Positions 48,553-61,379 of a DNA stretch of 64,000 nucleotides are shown here, in pieces (position 1 is the stretch's first letter; the number at the start of each line of letters is the position of its first letter). The translations under genes were made by a program, and so were the position numbers. The stretch comes from Hofstenia miamia. Taxonomy: Eukaryota > Xenacoelomorpha > Acoela. The DNA lies in assembly GCA_004352715.1 (NCBI GenBank), contig SCFE01000002.1:381153-445152 (forward strand). Reading direction: 5' to 3'. The notes under the pieces were generated by a model that saw only the letters and a program-made list of their open reading frames with translations, was not told the DNA's origin and ran no database searches.

Positions 48553-49065
48553 ATACATGTATATGTATATAGTATTTATAGAAAATTCGTCATTAAAGCA
48601 TTGAAGTTTTAGCAAAAATATCCAAAACAGTAAGCTTTAAGGACGACTATAATCACCATGTTAAAGGCTATTGCATACATAAATCGATTATGATGCTCAT
48701 TGATATTCTAAAATCACCCCGAAATGCTAATCAAAATTTAAAGTGCTATTGCTATCAAAGACTTTTGAAATTGATAAATATATTATTTATTTAGAGATAA
48801 GAAGATTAAAAATGCCAAGGAAGAAGCGACAGTAGAGTTGAAAGAAATGCACTCAAACTGGAGCAAGGAACTTAAAGAGCTACAGGCAAAAATGAAAAAG
48901 GAAATATCCGATGAAGACAGTCAACTTAACTCCATGATCAGTTCGAAAATAGAAGAAATAAACCAAATGGCTGAAAAGAACAAGGAAGAAGTTAGTAAAC
49001 AGTTGTTGGAGTGGGTGATCAACATTGAAGCTGTGTTGCATGAAAATGTAACAGTTGAGGAATAG
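45456..49065 (+). CDS. V-type proton ATPase subunit G (two exons)
   Basis: Exon 1 is 45456-45544 and exon 2 is 48795-49065, with a GT...AG phase-2 intron of 3250 bp splitting an Arg codon. The joined product is 119 residues; V-ATPase G subunits are usually 110-120. The N-terminus, NILLDAEQEAKDLVKKARQE, matches the family pattern (IQxLLxAExxAxxxVxxAR), followed by KIKNAKEEA and a long highly charged helix; the C-terminus ends VLHENVTVEE. In the family, subunit G pairs with subunit E as a peripheral stalk linking V1 to Vo, resisting rotation while ATP hydrolysis pumps protons into endosomes, lysosomes and vesicles. The first ATG of the frame is used. The intron shows it is not a processed retrocopy. 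An AATAAA at 49078-49083 lies just after the stop. Confidence 0.9.
46850..47015. repeat. (AT)n microsatellite with internal 108-N gap, in intron
   Basis: AT repeats on both sides of N at 46879-46986, inside the V-ATPase G intron. Confidence 0.9.
47276..47861 (+). pseudogene. Penelope-like element RT remnant in the V-ATPase G intron
   Basis: DKGNGIVVMDKSNYLSK at 47271-47321 matches the first conserved block of Penelope-like RTs. A few residues after a stop, LKFLDALDVTIHN matches the late PLE block (LxFLDxxIxxxxx). Then NTITALLNRTIITSSTYKHL, YPIKLIKKIF and PVYLKLPYLFNQDKMLREKI follow the usual order of the thumb region. The core with YADD is missing, so an internal deletion removed the active site. 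Stops and frame changes occur at 47406, near 47500 and at 47658. No GIY-YIG domain is visible. It lies in the same orientation as the host gene. Confidence 0.72.
48092..48113. repeat. (AT)n microsatellite
   Basis: Short AT tract in the V-ATPase G intron. A second, interrupted one lies at 48520-48570. Confidence 0.85.
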
Positions 49066-49077
49066 GATTAGCATAGG

Positions 49078-49083
49078 AATAAA
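49078..49083 (+). promoter_or_regulatory. Possible polyadenylation signal
   Basis: AATAAA 13 bases after the V-ATPase G stop codon. Such a short 3' UTR is possible but unusual; an alternative downstream site may be used. Confidence 0.4.
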
Positions 49084-49120
49084 ACTTTTAAAGCTATATT
49101 TAAAATATTAATTCATTTTG

Positions 49121-49155
<35 letters not shown>

Positions 49156-51249
49156 CGTTTACATCCATATGAATTAAGTAAATTTGTTTATCTATTGCTA
49201 TCAATACGAATGCAAACATTTATTATAGGCCAAATAAGCGAGTTTTAAATATTATAAGATACTATACAAAAATGCGAGGCCAAAGAGAGCCAAATGACGC
49301 CAGCCAGATAAGTGAGTTAAGATATGTCTGACCGTACACCGCACTGCGTGATGGTTACTTTTATCGAGCTGAAAAGCGAGTTACATGGGGTTTTATTTGA
49401 TTTTTAGTTAACAAATGTGCAATAATAAATATTGTAGTTTATAAGAAACGAGATGTTGTTGAGGGGTTTTCAAATATATTATTTTAAAATTTTTCATACT
49501 TAAGTTGCCCTAAAGGGGGAATGCGCCTCCTATCCCCACCTAGCTGCCTCACTGTGTGAACTAATAAAATTAGAATCTCTAAAATATATAAATATTTTTC
49601 ATGATTTTAATATATAAAAATGTAACTTGATAAGTCTATGTTTAAGTTCATTCTTCTGTACCCAAGCTGATATTGTTAAAAACCATTGGAAAAAGCTGTA
49701 GCCAAATAATGATTTCAGAGCCAACAATGCAGAGCAAAAATTTATTTGTAAATGTACATACGCAAACACTTAAGGAGGCTTTGCTTGTGAATGCTGACAC
49801 TTCTGTTTGAAATAGAATGTTCATTGCTAAAATAAGTTCGTAGGTATTAACGATTATTTACTCTTACCCTTGCATAACATGAATAATATTTTTAGTGAGT
49901 ATTTTCTTCGACAGATGATAATGCTTAAGCTTGTCAGCAGAAAGTTCAGATGACTTGCTGTTATGAAACCAATTAATGCAACATCTTCTGCTAAATTACA
50001 AAATAGATTTCTTAACAATAATATATAATACTTTTCAAAATCAAATTTGTTTTGTGATGTTCAATAATCCAGAAAATGAGTTGACAGGGAAGCTGAAGAA
50101 TTAATGCTGCACAACCCCAAGTAAAAATTAGTTGACACCTCAACCTGTATGCTTTCTAAACATTGTTATTTATGGCCTAGCATAAAATGTACTTGCAATT
50201 TCCAATTCTGCAGCAGACTTCATACTTTGTACGCTAACGATAAACATATTAAATAAATATTTAAAATACTTTAAACAACACCAATGCAGTGATAAATCCA
50301 ATATCGGTAATTTGTTGAAACCGTTTGCCTACATCCATTTAAAATTAACTTTAGTGCCTTGTTCAAGTAGCAAAATATTAATAAAAAATGTCTAAGCCAG
50401 GCTTAAGCCACTTAGGGATGAGATCACAGGGATTACGTGATTTTGATGAATTCGTTGAATGCCCTACGAGATTCAATATTCGAAGCATTTCTAGATTGTT
50501 TATAAGCGCAGCAAAATTCATGCTGGTTCGAGACTTCATAAATGGGTTTATGCTTTGTTCTTTTCTCGAATCAATGCTTTGCAAGTGTCAGTCATCCAAG
50601 ATTTATTGGAAGCAGTATTATTTGCTTTGGATTTGTACTGGATTTATTGAGTTTTTTTTTTCAGGGCAAAATCTGTTGGGTTAAAATTCAGAAATGTCTA
50701 CACATTTTTCCAACATTTCATTGAAATTTGATGCAGAATATACAGTGAACTAATTTTCTTATAAGAGAAATGATTTAAAAACATCAACATCTTCAATATC
50801 CTTTTCACGAGTTTTAATCCATTTCATGTTATTTTTGGGGCTGAATTTGATAGATGTAAAACAGTGGATTGTTATTCTCAGCTAGTATAATGTAGTCAAT
50901 TTTGTTTTCTACTTGATGATATGATTCTAGTAGGCAATGCTTTATTGGCCACTATTAAATTTAATGCTTTCAGAGCAGGCAAGTGATAATTCGTCTCTAG
51001 TTGTTGAATAAAACAATTGCGAATTTTTTGTGTGAGAAGTAGGATACATTTAATAACTGCTTTTTAAAACTGAATTTTTTATTGGAGAATTAATTTCAAC
51101 CCATAGACTACCAAAATGCTTCATTACTTTTAATTTCGTTACGTATTTTGGGATTAAATGACTCATGAATTAAAAATAATACATCTCCACCTTTGGATTT
51201 TTCTAACGGGTTGTTCAAAACTCTATCCCTTATAAATAGTTTATAACAA
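49084..51249. other. No gene recognised
   Basis: Holds an (AT)n tract at 49121-49147. The plus frame at 50388-50684 shows no domain. A hAT-like single terminus may lie near 49510-49555. Confidence 0.45.
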
Positions 51250-51257
51250 ACCATTGC

Positions 51258-51999
51258 CAGTGGCGTCACCAGCAAATTTTGATTGAGGGGCTCAGTAAAT
51301 TGAACATGCTGGTTTCACGACGAATTTTAAAATTTGTGCTTAAAATGTGAAGAATTATATGCGCTGTGAACAAAAACTTAAGGAATTTTAAGCATTGCGT
51401 ATGTGTGACACTAAAAAGAATATCCAAGATTGGTCAGGAATCGAATACTATCATAAAATCTAGAACGTGGCAAAAGATAACTGGTGCCTAACAGGGAGTA
51501 TAAGGATGCCTGAACTAGCTCATCTACCAAGAAGAGCTACTGGCTAACAGTATCATTAAGGGGATGTGCGACTATAACGAACACATGCATTATAAAAGTA
51601 CAAGGTTATATGTAAAAGTTAATAAATTCAACTAAAAAATCCTAAAACTTGATAATAGCTGTTTTTTATTAAGTGCCTAATTGAAGGCAAAATATGCACA
51701 TAATAAGAAAATATGACAAATCAAAATATATTTATCAAGGTGAATGAATTATAAAAATGCCAAAACCTCTTGTCGGACCCAAAAATCTCTAAAACCTTTT
51801 TTCAAATCAGGACTAATACGTTTTTTGTTTACTGACAAAACAACTAGGTTAGAACAGCAGTTGACTTGTATATTTGAATGATCCGCCTTCATCAACAGAA
51901 ATTTTTCCATCCCTGCCTAAAAAAAGAAAAATTTCCACATCACTTTATTTCATTTTATTTCATTGAGGGGGCTCAAACCCCTATCTGGCGACGGCTATG
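51258..51999. mobile_element. Non-autonomous hAT element with 8-bp duplication
   Basis: 742 bp. The left end CAGTGGCGTCACCAG and right end (opposite strand) CATAGCCGTCGCCAG match at 12 of 15 positions. The flanks ACCATTGC (51250-51257) and ACCATTGA (52000-52007) match at 7 of 8 bases, as expected for an old hAT duplication. Subterminal GAGGGGGCTC words occur at both ends. No transposase. Confidence 0.72.
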
Positions 52000-52007
52000 A
52001 CCATTGA

Positions 52008-53604
52008 TATCTAGAACTTCGTTTTTAACGAATAGAAATTGCAAGAATGAAATTATTTTTAAACTTGAAAATGAAATGGCAAAAACAACTAAGAATTTCA
52101 GAGCAAATAGTCAAGTATTTCTGTGATATTCTTAGACAAAGTTTACTTTGTTTTAGAAACAATTTCATAGAGCATTGAAGTTTATGAATGCAAGGAATCG
52201 ACAAGTCACTAGAATTACGTAAATAATATTGTTATTCCATGCACTACGCTGAATTAAAGAACATCTGTATGTGAACGTATATAACTAAATCGCCACTGTG
52301 ATACAGCTATGGGGTCCAGCTGTTTAGACAATTGTATCACTTTTTTGAAATCGGTAATAACTAGGATTAATCCGCATAATAACAACACCTCAAGAAAACA
52401 GACAATCAAAGTTTCAGAAGTTCCACGTTCTTTGTTTTTAACCTTAGAATGGATAGCTTACATTTGATTCGACAACATATTTTTATCCAAAGTACTTCAA
52501 ACGGTGCAGGGGTGACATGATCTCCCATTTTTAAATCAAAGACAAGAGCCCACAGCTAATTTGCATTTCTTGAGTTTTACTTATTGAGATGACATATCTC
52601 TACCAATATACGGATTAACATAGAGCCAAGGTCAGAATTAGAATGAGTTAATATATTATTGAATTACCAACGTTTATTTATTTACTAATGCCTCTTTTAA
52701 AGGACAATTTTGATTTCCTGCAAATTCTGACTTCTGTGTGAATTTAGATTTTGAAATATAATGAACGATAGTCAATTGACAGGAAGCACCCTAGTTTATA
52801 TTTGGGTATGAAACGATTTCCCTCACTTCTGAAATAAATTATACCATTTACACAGGGGCTGTCATTTGTAATTTTAAATAGAAATTCATTTTCTTTCACA
52901 AGTCGAAAATTATTACTAAAGTACTTTTTTAATTTTATCATTGTATAAATAAATGCTAAGTCTCTCAGAAATTCGTTAAAGTCTTTTCAGAATAAATAAT
53001 AAAATATGTATAGCATTATGTATATAGTGTCTGCAATAGATTTTGTTATAGTCATAGGGGTTTCCTGTAATCCTTATAGCACACATGTGACATTTGCATA
53101 TTGTAGATTTCCGTCATGCATTGTTTCTGGTACCGGTATGTCATTTACACAGGCTGAGCGTTGCGTGTTGTGTACACAACCCAACACAACACAACATGTT
53201 ATGTTGTGTGGAATTTTAAATTTGTGGTGTAGACAACACAGCATGTTGTGTGAGCGAATAAAAATCCAGCATTTTTTTATTTATCCACGATAATTCTCAT
53301 CCAAATCTATTTTTATTTACAAACCCAATTATTTAGGCAATGTAGATACAGTAAAATCCTATTAGATTGTTAATATCAATGTGATCTTACAATATGCTTT
53401 AAATGTAGTACTTTTAAAATACATTTTCTGAATTTGATACACAATTTTATGAATTATTTTAAATATTATAGATGTAGGGTCTGAATTCAACAAGAAAATT
53501 TTAGCAAATTCGCAAATAATATCAGAATATTGCACTAATTTTAGTTGTAATATAGCTTTTAAAAAACTAATCCAAGCATTTCTTTACAATCTTCCCATTT
53601 CATA
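52008..53604. other. No gene recognised; hairpin-rich patch
   Basis: 53160-53250 is rich in ACAACAC/GTGTTGT words in both orientations (for example GTTGTGTACACAAC), able to fold. The minus frame at 52744-52941 has no recognised domain. Confidence 0.45.
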
Positions 53605-53685
53605 AATGCTATAATTCACGAATTAATAACGATGACTAAAATCCGGAAGTAACACAAGTTTCTCTACTCATTTATTTCTGTTACG
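53605..53685 (+). repeat. Dispersed repeat family 1, copy c
   Basis: CTATAATTCACGAATTAATAACGATGACTAAAATCCGG and following, matching copies at 3188, 10350 (minus) and 58071. Confidence 0.6.
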
Positions 53686-53768
53686 CAGCCAGATCGTGAA
53701 ACACTGACGCGCTGCTTTGCATGAACTTACCTCTGCTGCCTCAATGAGCAATGCTACCCTCTGTAGAC

Positions 53769-53950
53769 AAAACAGCGTATCTCGAGATACGTTGTTTTGC
53801 CAGCCAATGTAAAAAATGCATCTTAAGCATCTCATCTTCAACTACAAAAAAGTGAACGAGACTAAGATAGAAATCTTAAGAACAACGTATCTCGAATTTT
53901 TTCTCCTTAAAATTCTGGTAAAACAACGCATCTCGAAATACATTGTTATG
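53769..53950. mobile_element. Small fold-back element with palindromic TIRs
   Basis: The left arm GTATCTCGAGATACGTTG (53777-53794) continues TTTTGCC; the right arm inverted reads GTATTTCGAGATGCGTTG then TTTTACC, about 21 of 24 matches. The outer part of each arm is itself a palindrome around CTCGAG. A third, direct CAACGTATCTCGA word lies at 53883-53895. No coding capacity. Confidence 0.6.
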
Positions 53951-56900
53951 GCTGCCTATTTGCTGAACACAGATGCCTAGACTTTTGTTTATTTGCTGGC
54001 TTGGACTTTTATTATCGTTGATTTATCGGGTGGCATGGTGTTATTGTTAATCTAGGTTCGCAATTCTTAATAATTTCTATGATTATTTATCTTTCCAAGA
54101 TTGTCAATTAGTCCTTATTGATGATATAAACAGCAGTATATGATACTAAAACACGTTGTTTTGATTTTTATATATTGTAATATTGCTATACCAGTTTAAA
54201 TGATGGTATCATTGAAACTAATAGATTTCTGATTGGCAGAGAAAGGCAAGACAAAGATAGAAAAATCTTATAAAAATTCACAAATCCTTATTTTGTGCAG
54301 TAATATTATTTAGAAAGTTTAATATTCATTCGCCGTAGAAAACATGAGATACTTGTTCATGATCATATTATTGAAATGAGATATTATATATATTATACTA
54401 TTATATACTATAGTGAGTTCTAGGACAAGAATGACATCCGATTTATATTCAAAATAGAACTATATTGATTAGCACAGGCCCCTGCTATGACGACATCACA
54501 TATTGATATTGATTCATGATCACTTAAAGGCAGTATGTAGAAAAAATTATTGTCAAAATTCTATGCTTACCCTTTCATACAGCTTTACTGACAAATACAT
54601 TATACAAGTCAATCAAACAATGGTTTATTTGAAACTGCAAAATAAACTAAAGATTTTAGAAATTGATGCGACTGTGTAGGTTTCATTATTTGACAATCTT
54701 CCGGGACTAGCTCTTTTGTGTTTGCAAGCGATGCGCCTGAAAACACAGGTCCACTCACATCTTTGAGCTTTAGATTCAATTGGACTTCTCACCTGTGTTA
54801 CTGCGAGATTTAGTTTTGGTCTGTGTTTTTAATACTTCCTTTAGATGTGGTGAACATGGAGATTATGCGGGATTTATGATTAGAAAATGATGATTTTTAT
54901 TCAAAACTATTAGATGAAATGTTCAAATATATTTTTTAGAAAATAGTTTTTCGAAATGAGAGTGGGTGTGATAGTAAATTGTTTCATATTTTAGAAAATT
55001 ACACAAAATCATAAATAATCCTAGCTGCATAGCAACTACAGAAATTTGCCAAAAAATATTCAGTACTTTTCTTATTTAACTTTATTATCGAATTGTGTAT
55101 TTCTAAGTTTTATGAAATTTCGTGCATATTCTTTCCCTTTCTAAATATTGATGCAGGGCATTTTTTACAATGAAGTTGTATAGCGAACATAAGAATTGTA
55201 TGAATTTCGGCAGCTTAAGTATCAACCGCAATTAAATGCAATAAAAACAGGTACATATACCGTTATTTGAAAAGACTTGGAATAAAGAATCATTTAGTTG
55301 TTCGTAAGTCTTATTTTGAAATGCTACATATATCTTACAAATACAAAAAATGTACATTCCCTTGTACATTAATTTCCGCTATACACACATAAATGTTCAA
55401 TATTATAGCACACAAGGTTACCAAATTTGTAATTATTGTGAAATTTATTTCTCTGTTGTGTTTTATTGGGTATGTAGAGCGACACAACGGTCTTTTGCTG
55501 TTTTGGCAAGCCTGAATTTACATAAAAGAAAATATTATTGGGTTTAAGAAAATATTTTGAGGTAAGTCAAAATTTTGACTAATATCGTCAGAAAAAGGAC
55601 TATCAATTTTCATATTTGCTTAAGAAATCTAAGAAACAATTTTGATAAATCTTTGAATAAACTAGGAAACTGCCAGTGCTATGCACGGTGATTTCAATTA
55701 ACTGTATTAGATATTTAATAAATGAATAAACTTTAAATAAACCATGTTGTGGTTTTAATATTTTAGGAACGAAATATTTAATAAATGGGATCATCATTCA
55801 TTGGTAAAATGATTTTTATTCACAATTTTAGCATATGACACTCCTTAATTAACTATTTAATATTATTAACACATTCAAAGCATGGTAACACATAATGCAA
55901 AAGAGTGTATAGAATCACAACAAAATCGAGTTCATTATTGTAGGTGCATATATAATTTTAAATTCATTTTTGACTAAGGTCAAATTTGAGCTAGACTTTC
56001 TGTAATTGGTAACATTTTACCTGTGGTTCTGAAATTTGGCCTAAATACAAGTCCACAGTTTGAAAAAATGGTGTGAATCTAAAAGGTTACAATTTTATAT
56101 GGAGTGATGCTAGCCTTTTTTCATACATCAGAAAATGCATACATTGATTATACGCTAAACGAAGTGTTTATTTAAGTATGAACATTAAATTCATTTTAAT
56201 ATAGCCAGTGGCTTTAGCCGCATGTTTTGTCATCAAGATTAATTATCAGTTTTGCTCCATTTCAATGCTACATTCAAGTTAAATTGACTATTGCTATCAA
56301 TATGAAAACTAACTTGTTCATATCAAACTTTATACAAAGTTGGCCTCAATGTGTATTTATGCGTTAAAAATGAGATATTTTTGTATTAAATTACTCAATT
56401 TCCGTGATCGATTAGAGGTCTCCTGAAGTTATTTCATTTATTTACACAATAACCTTCTTGACGATAGTTTTTCAATTTTTTAAAATGTTGTTCAATCATA
56501 GACTTACAATTCGATTTACTACATCGTTTATGTATTTCCTCCACATTTTTATATTTAATTAGTTAAAGTTTATATTAGCATTATGTAGTTTGAAAAAAAA
56601 ATTTTCTTTAGCTCTTCTACGAACAATATGAGCTAAGTTTAGAGAGTTTGATACAAAACTAATAAAATAATTTTTTATAATGCGATAAGTTTTTTCTATG
56701 CACAATGATCCAATATCTTCCTACAATTGCATTAGCTTAATTGCATAGGCAAGGCCAAACTACAAGTAACATATATTATTAATAATAATGTTTAGTTATT
56801 TGTAAAATAAAACTGCTATTCCCAACAATTTTCCAAATGAAAACCTATCTAGAATTTTATTAATATCGAATGTCAATGTTGAATTTGCACATATATATTT

Positions 56901-58070
56901 CAAAGAATATTTTCTTTAATCGATATCTTTCTCATATCAAATTAATTTCATTTACAAAATTTTATTGTATTTCTGGTTTTTCATATTTTCAGAGCTATTT
57001 TTGAAAAATTGTTCTGTTGATTTTCTGAATTTTGCTTGAAAACAAATGAATTTGAGCAATTCATTTAAATTGTTAAATTGTCTCTAATAACGTTATATGC
57101 AAGAATAAACCTATTGCTGTTTTGAGGTTATGCAGTTTAATTATAGTTGAATTTTTTGTTTTTGTGTTTATTGTTCTACGGTTTGGAGGTTAACAATAAA
57201 TAACACTAAATATGGCTACCCTGTTCTTCTTGATACCAAAATCGGCAATCATTTCGACTTGTGGTTTACCAACAAAATTCAAAATATCAGCTCGTTATTC
57301 TTTCAGTCTATATATATATATATATATTGTAGCCTGAAAATGTATAACCTCAAATGGCTGAAATTTGGAACGTAAATTTCGGTGGAATTCCGAATAATAA
57401 TTTGCAAGGACTATGCATGGAATATCCAGATCAGTGTATTGGCAAGCGTAATCTACGCAAAAATTATTACGTTCAAGGGACGACAAACTAGAGTTAAAAG
57501 CGCCGTTTAGTGAAAAATCTGGAAACACTTGAAAACACTTGTCAATATTGAATTTTATGAAAATTTTTACATATATGTGTATTATGTTATCAACTTAACA
57601 ATGCTAAGTAAATCGTCATAAGAATCAGGAAAAATTACATTTGTACGTTGTACATTGCTAGTTTCAGGAAATGCCTTTATCTCAATAATCAGAAAATTAA
57701 TCCGTATTTTTTGAAAGGAATTGACTCAGATCTACCAAAAAAAATTAGTGGGCCTTGATCACTACAAGTTTGACCTCGCCAAACACAAAAGATATACTAT
57801 TTGCTGAAGGTAAGTACCAAACAAGAGTAAACCAATTATTTTAAATGTCAGCATAGAGTCACCACATTCTTAGACATACATGTTTGTTACTTTCAGTTTG
57901 AATATAGACTTGGCGATTAAGCTTATAAGATGTTGCGCTATATGTAATTGATTTTATTTGGTAATCTGACAGGGAGTAGTCATTGCGAAATATTCTACGT
58001 AGGTAGTTTGCATTATTTAGAGATCCGCCAAAATTTATCCCTATTCAACAGAGGGATTTTCCACCACACA
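53951..58070. other. No gene recognised
   Basis: Long AT-rich stretch. Frames at 55350-55547, 55603-55797 and 57295-57528 show no domain. (TA)n tract at about 57309-57327. Confidence 0.45.
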
Positions 58071-58155
58071 TTTAAATCCTTATTCTTCACGAACTAACAA
58101 AAATGTCCATAATCCGAAAACACCATAGCATAGAGAAATGTCTTTTTTTCAATTA
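58071..58155 (+). repeat. Dispersed repeat family 1, copy d
   Basis: CCTTATTCTTCACGAACTAAC, then AATCCGAAAACACCATAGCATAGAGAAATG, a diverged member of the family at 3188. Confidence 0.55.
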
Positions 58156-59069
58156 CGCTTTAATGTTATGGTTGATAGCGGGCCTTCGTAAGCACGCCTT
58201 TACGCAATGCCGGATTCTTTACGCCATAGCACAAGCCCAACCGGTGCCGTTGCAAATAGTAAAATTCAGGCTCGGGTCCGTAATATCCAAAACCGTTAAA
58301 AGATCTTTTTAAATAAAAGAAATTGATTGGCGCTTGCTATTACCAAGAAAATGTTCTGAGATAATTGCAATTCTTGCAGCCGTAGACTTTATTTTGACTT
58401 ATAATTAGCCAATTGATTATATTAGTTGATATAGTATTGTAATGCAAAAAAGAATATATATTTAGTAATAATATTTCGACCTCGGGCTCGGCCCGGTTAC
58501 AACCATGACGCAATGTTAGATCTCGTGACACTTGAATGGGTCTGCTTGCCTGCTAGAGAAAAATGAATTATTTAGGTGAGTGAACTCGCATAGGTTTTAG
58601 AACCTTTTATTATCTGAAGATCATTTATAGGTGGTTTTTACAAAATAAGATTTTTCATTGAAAATTAGTTAAGAATTTCACAGAAATAATTTTTACCACA
58701 AATTTTTGCCATTATCAGAGAGCAAATAGCTCATAGATATGTCCATGACCAAAATATTACAAATGTATTAAAAGGTTTAGATAAAAATTGTCGGAAATAT
58801 GGACAAAATTGAACGCAGGTTTAAAGTCACAAGCAGAAAATTAGGGTTAGAAACAAAATTTTGGTTTGAATTGTTTTTTATAAGCTAAAGATTAAAAAAT
58901 TGTAAGAGTAATTAATATTCCCAGAGCAGTATTAAGTGCAGGTGAGCAAAAATACATTGCAAAATAACTCCATAAAATGATTTGAAACTTGATAATTGCA
59001 GACAGGAAAATTAAATATAGAAGATTGTAATTATAAATTGAACGTACCAGTGTTAAAAGTTTAAATATT
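58156..59069. other. No gene recognised
   Basis: A GC-rich patch near 58480-58500 (CCTCGGGCTCGGCCCGG) recalls the interior of the family 2 elements, but no ends were found. Confidence 0.4.
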
Positions 59070-59200
59070 AAGAAGAAGAAGAAGAAGAAGAAGAAATCTT
59101 TATTCAGAAATTACTTTGACAATATATAATTATACTGATAGCAACTCTGAAAGCGTCAATAAACTGTACAAAAAACAATACAAAAGAAAATTGCACCATT
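59070..59200 (-). mobile_element. Possible LINE 3' end with (TTC)n tail
   Basis: On minus the sequence reads CTGAATAAAGATTTCTTCTTC, i.e. a polyadenylation-like AATAAA followed by a (TTC)n tail at 59072-59095. This layout is common at LINE 3' ends. A related (AAG)n tract next to ATTCAGA.ATT occurs at 63640-63684. No RT frame is attached. Confidence 0.35.
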
Positions 59201-61379
59201 GGACTATAGCGTTTTAATTTATGCTAGTTGAATAATCATGGTTGTAAAATTTAAAACCCCTGCATTTGAATTCAATTATTTCTTTTCTAGAATTATAGTA
59301 ATATTGTTTGACATTGTTTTTATCTATTATAAGATCGATAAAATTTACTGACGCGGGGTTTGCAAGCTGAAAAATATTTATCTGCACGTTCTTAAACTTC
59401 ACCCATATTATTGTTACAGAAATTAGCCTATAGTAGAGATGACACGTTCCATTATTTTTTTGGAAAAATTGAATAGCTGATGCTTCCTTCGCAAAGTCTA
59501 GAAATTTTTTTGAAAGCATTCGTAAATATGCAGCTGAATATGAATTAAGTAGAAAAGTCTGCTAAAATATCCAAATGTTACTATTTGATAGGCAACTAGA
59601 TTTGCAAGAATTTTGTTTGTTTAGTGATTTCTAGCAATCTAGAAAAAGGCATCATCTTGGTTCACACTACTGTGGCCCAACAAAATTTCTGCTTATCAGA
59701 ATCAAAATTTAGAGTTGTATTATGCCTCCGTTATGACATATAAAACCTTCGAGGGTTTACAGTCAAGCATTCACTATCTTGCGAAAGTGGAAGATTTCCA
59801 TTTGCAGGGCACAATGAAACCACAGATCTATTTGCTTGACTAAAGTAGGACATGCGTCCACATAGAACCAGATGCAACTAGTGGACAAGTCATTAAAGCC
59901 AAAAATCAACATTGAAGATAATGCACTACTAATTATATTTACAAATATTAAATGGTGATCATTTTGAAAAAACCATTTGATGTAAGCGTATTTAACATTC
60001 TCTGCATTTCAAACTTGAGAGACATGCTAGCCGCATGCAAGAAAAAAAAGAGCGACAATATGGAGCAAAAGTAAAGTATATCAAATATGCTTATTTCTGT
60101 CCAATCCTCAATAATGTGTCTGAGAGAATCTCATTCTATATGTAAAGCCCCTGTCAGTTTGAATGCGCCATTCCATCGAATCTTTTTCATTAGCAACATT
60201 TTCTGAATTGAGGTCTCACTTGGTGGCGGCAATGATCATACATTTTTGAAAGATATAGATAAAATTAAATAGCACTCTGGTTAAAAAAAAATGTAGGGTT
60301 GGTTGTTAAAATTTAGATGTTTTAACTATAACCTAGAATACAATAATTTTCATTTGACATGGCATTTAAATTTTCATCAAACAGAAAAGACTCGTACATT
60401 GCAATCGCCTTTTATATGCACCCAATAGGTCTTGGGATACATTTTATGAGCGTCATCTTTAGTGCGAATAAGTGTTTTACAATCGTCCGCAATAGATGAT
60501 TTTAAATTTTTAGTTACATTTGGCCTTAGATTTCTAACGATTTAATAAACGGCGTTGTTAGGAGCAATAAATATCAAGGTAACTCTAAAAATTATTTTAT
60601 GAACATATCGATCAGTTCATTAGGTTGAGTTTCTGCTTAAATATGTTGCCAATTTTGATCTGAGAGTTCATATTTTAGATTATACTTGAGATCCATCCTT
60701 ATTAAATAATGCGGACCATAGTAATTCATTTCTAAGATATATTTCCGATACTCTTTGCTTACACTGATTGATACAATACAATGGTTAAAGTAAAGTCGAA
60801 ATTTTCCAAGTGTATATAATGTATTACATTTCTGACCAAAACAGGCATTACATATTTTCGTGTTCCTTTATAGCTGGCATAAGCCGATTATTGTTGAATT
60901 CATTTTTTCATATCATTTAATATATGCAATATATACCTAAAAAACTAGCAAATTTTAAATTAATTTTTTCAAGAATTAAGGTTTGGTTAGATAACATTAA
61001 ATTAGATACGGACATCGTCTGATGCCCAGAAGTGGATGCTCTGGGCTCGACCAAGTTCGCATAAATTAATGACAATTTCACCAATTTAGATGATTCATGT
61101 ACTTGTCAAAACATTTGGTAAAACAACGTTGTGCATAATATGAGATTTAAAATCCCAGAAAACAATTTAATCTGGATATTGAAAACACCAAATGTTGGGC
61201 CCGGGATTACATATGTAATGTTTGCTACAGCATCTATGAAGGCAGGACTCATTTAGCAATTTATAATCAAACAATAGCTACATGAAGCATGACCGCTACC
61301 ACAAAATAGGCTATTTAATACTGCTTAATATTTTATATTGCATCACGGACGATATTCGCCCAAAAACATTCGCAACTTG
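59201..61379. other. No gene recognised
   Basis: The minus frame at 59214-59519 (101 codons) may belong to the possible LINE end just below it, but no domain is recognisable. The rest is AT-rich without structure. Confidence 0.4.

Noticed and set aside
49507-49555. hAT-like right terminus (CAGTGAGGCAGCTAGG on minus)
   Set aside because: No matching left terminus or 8-bp duplication was found, so I did not call an element.
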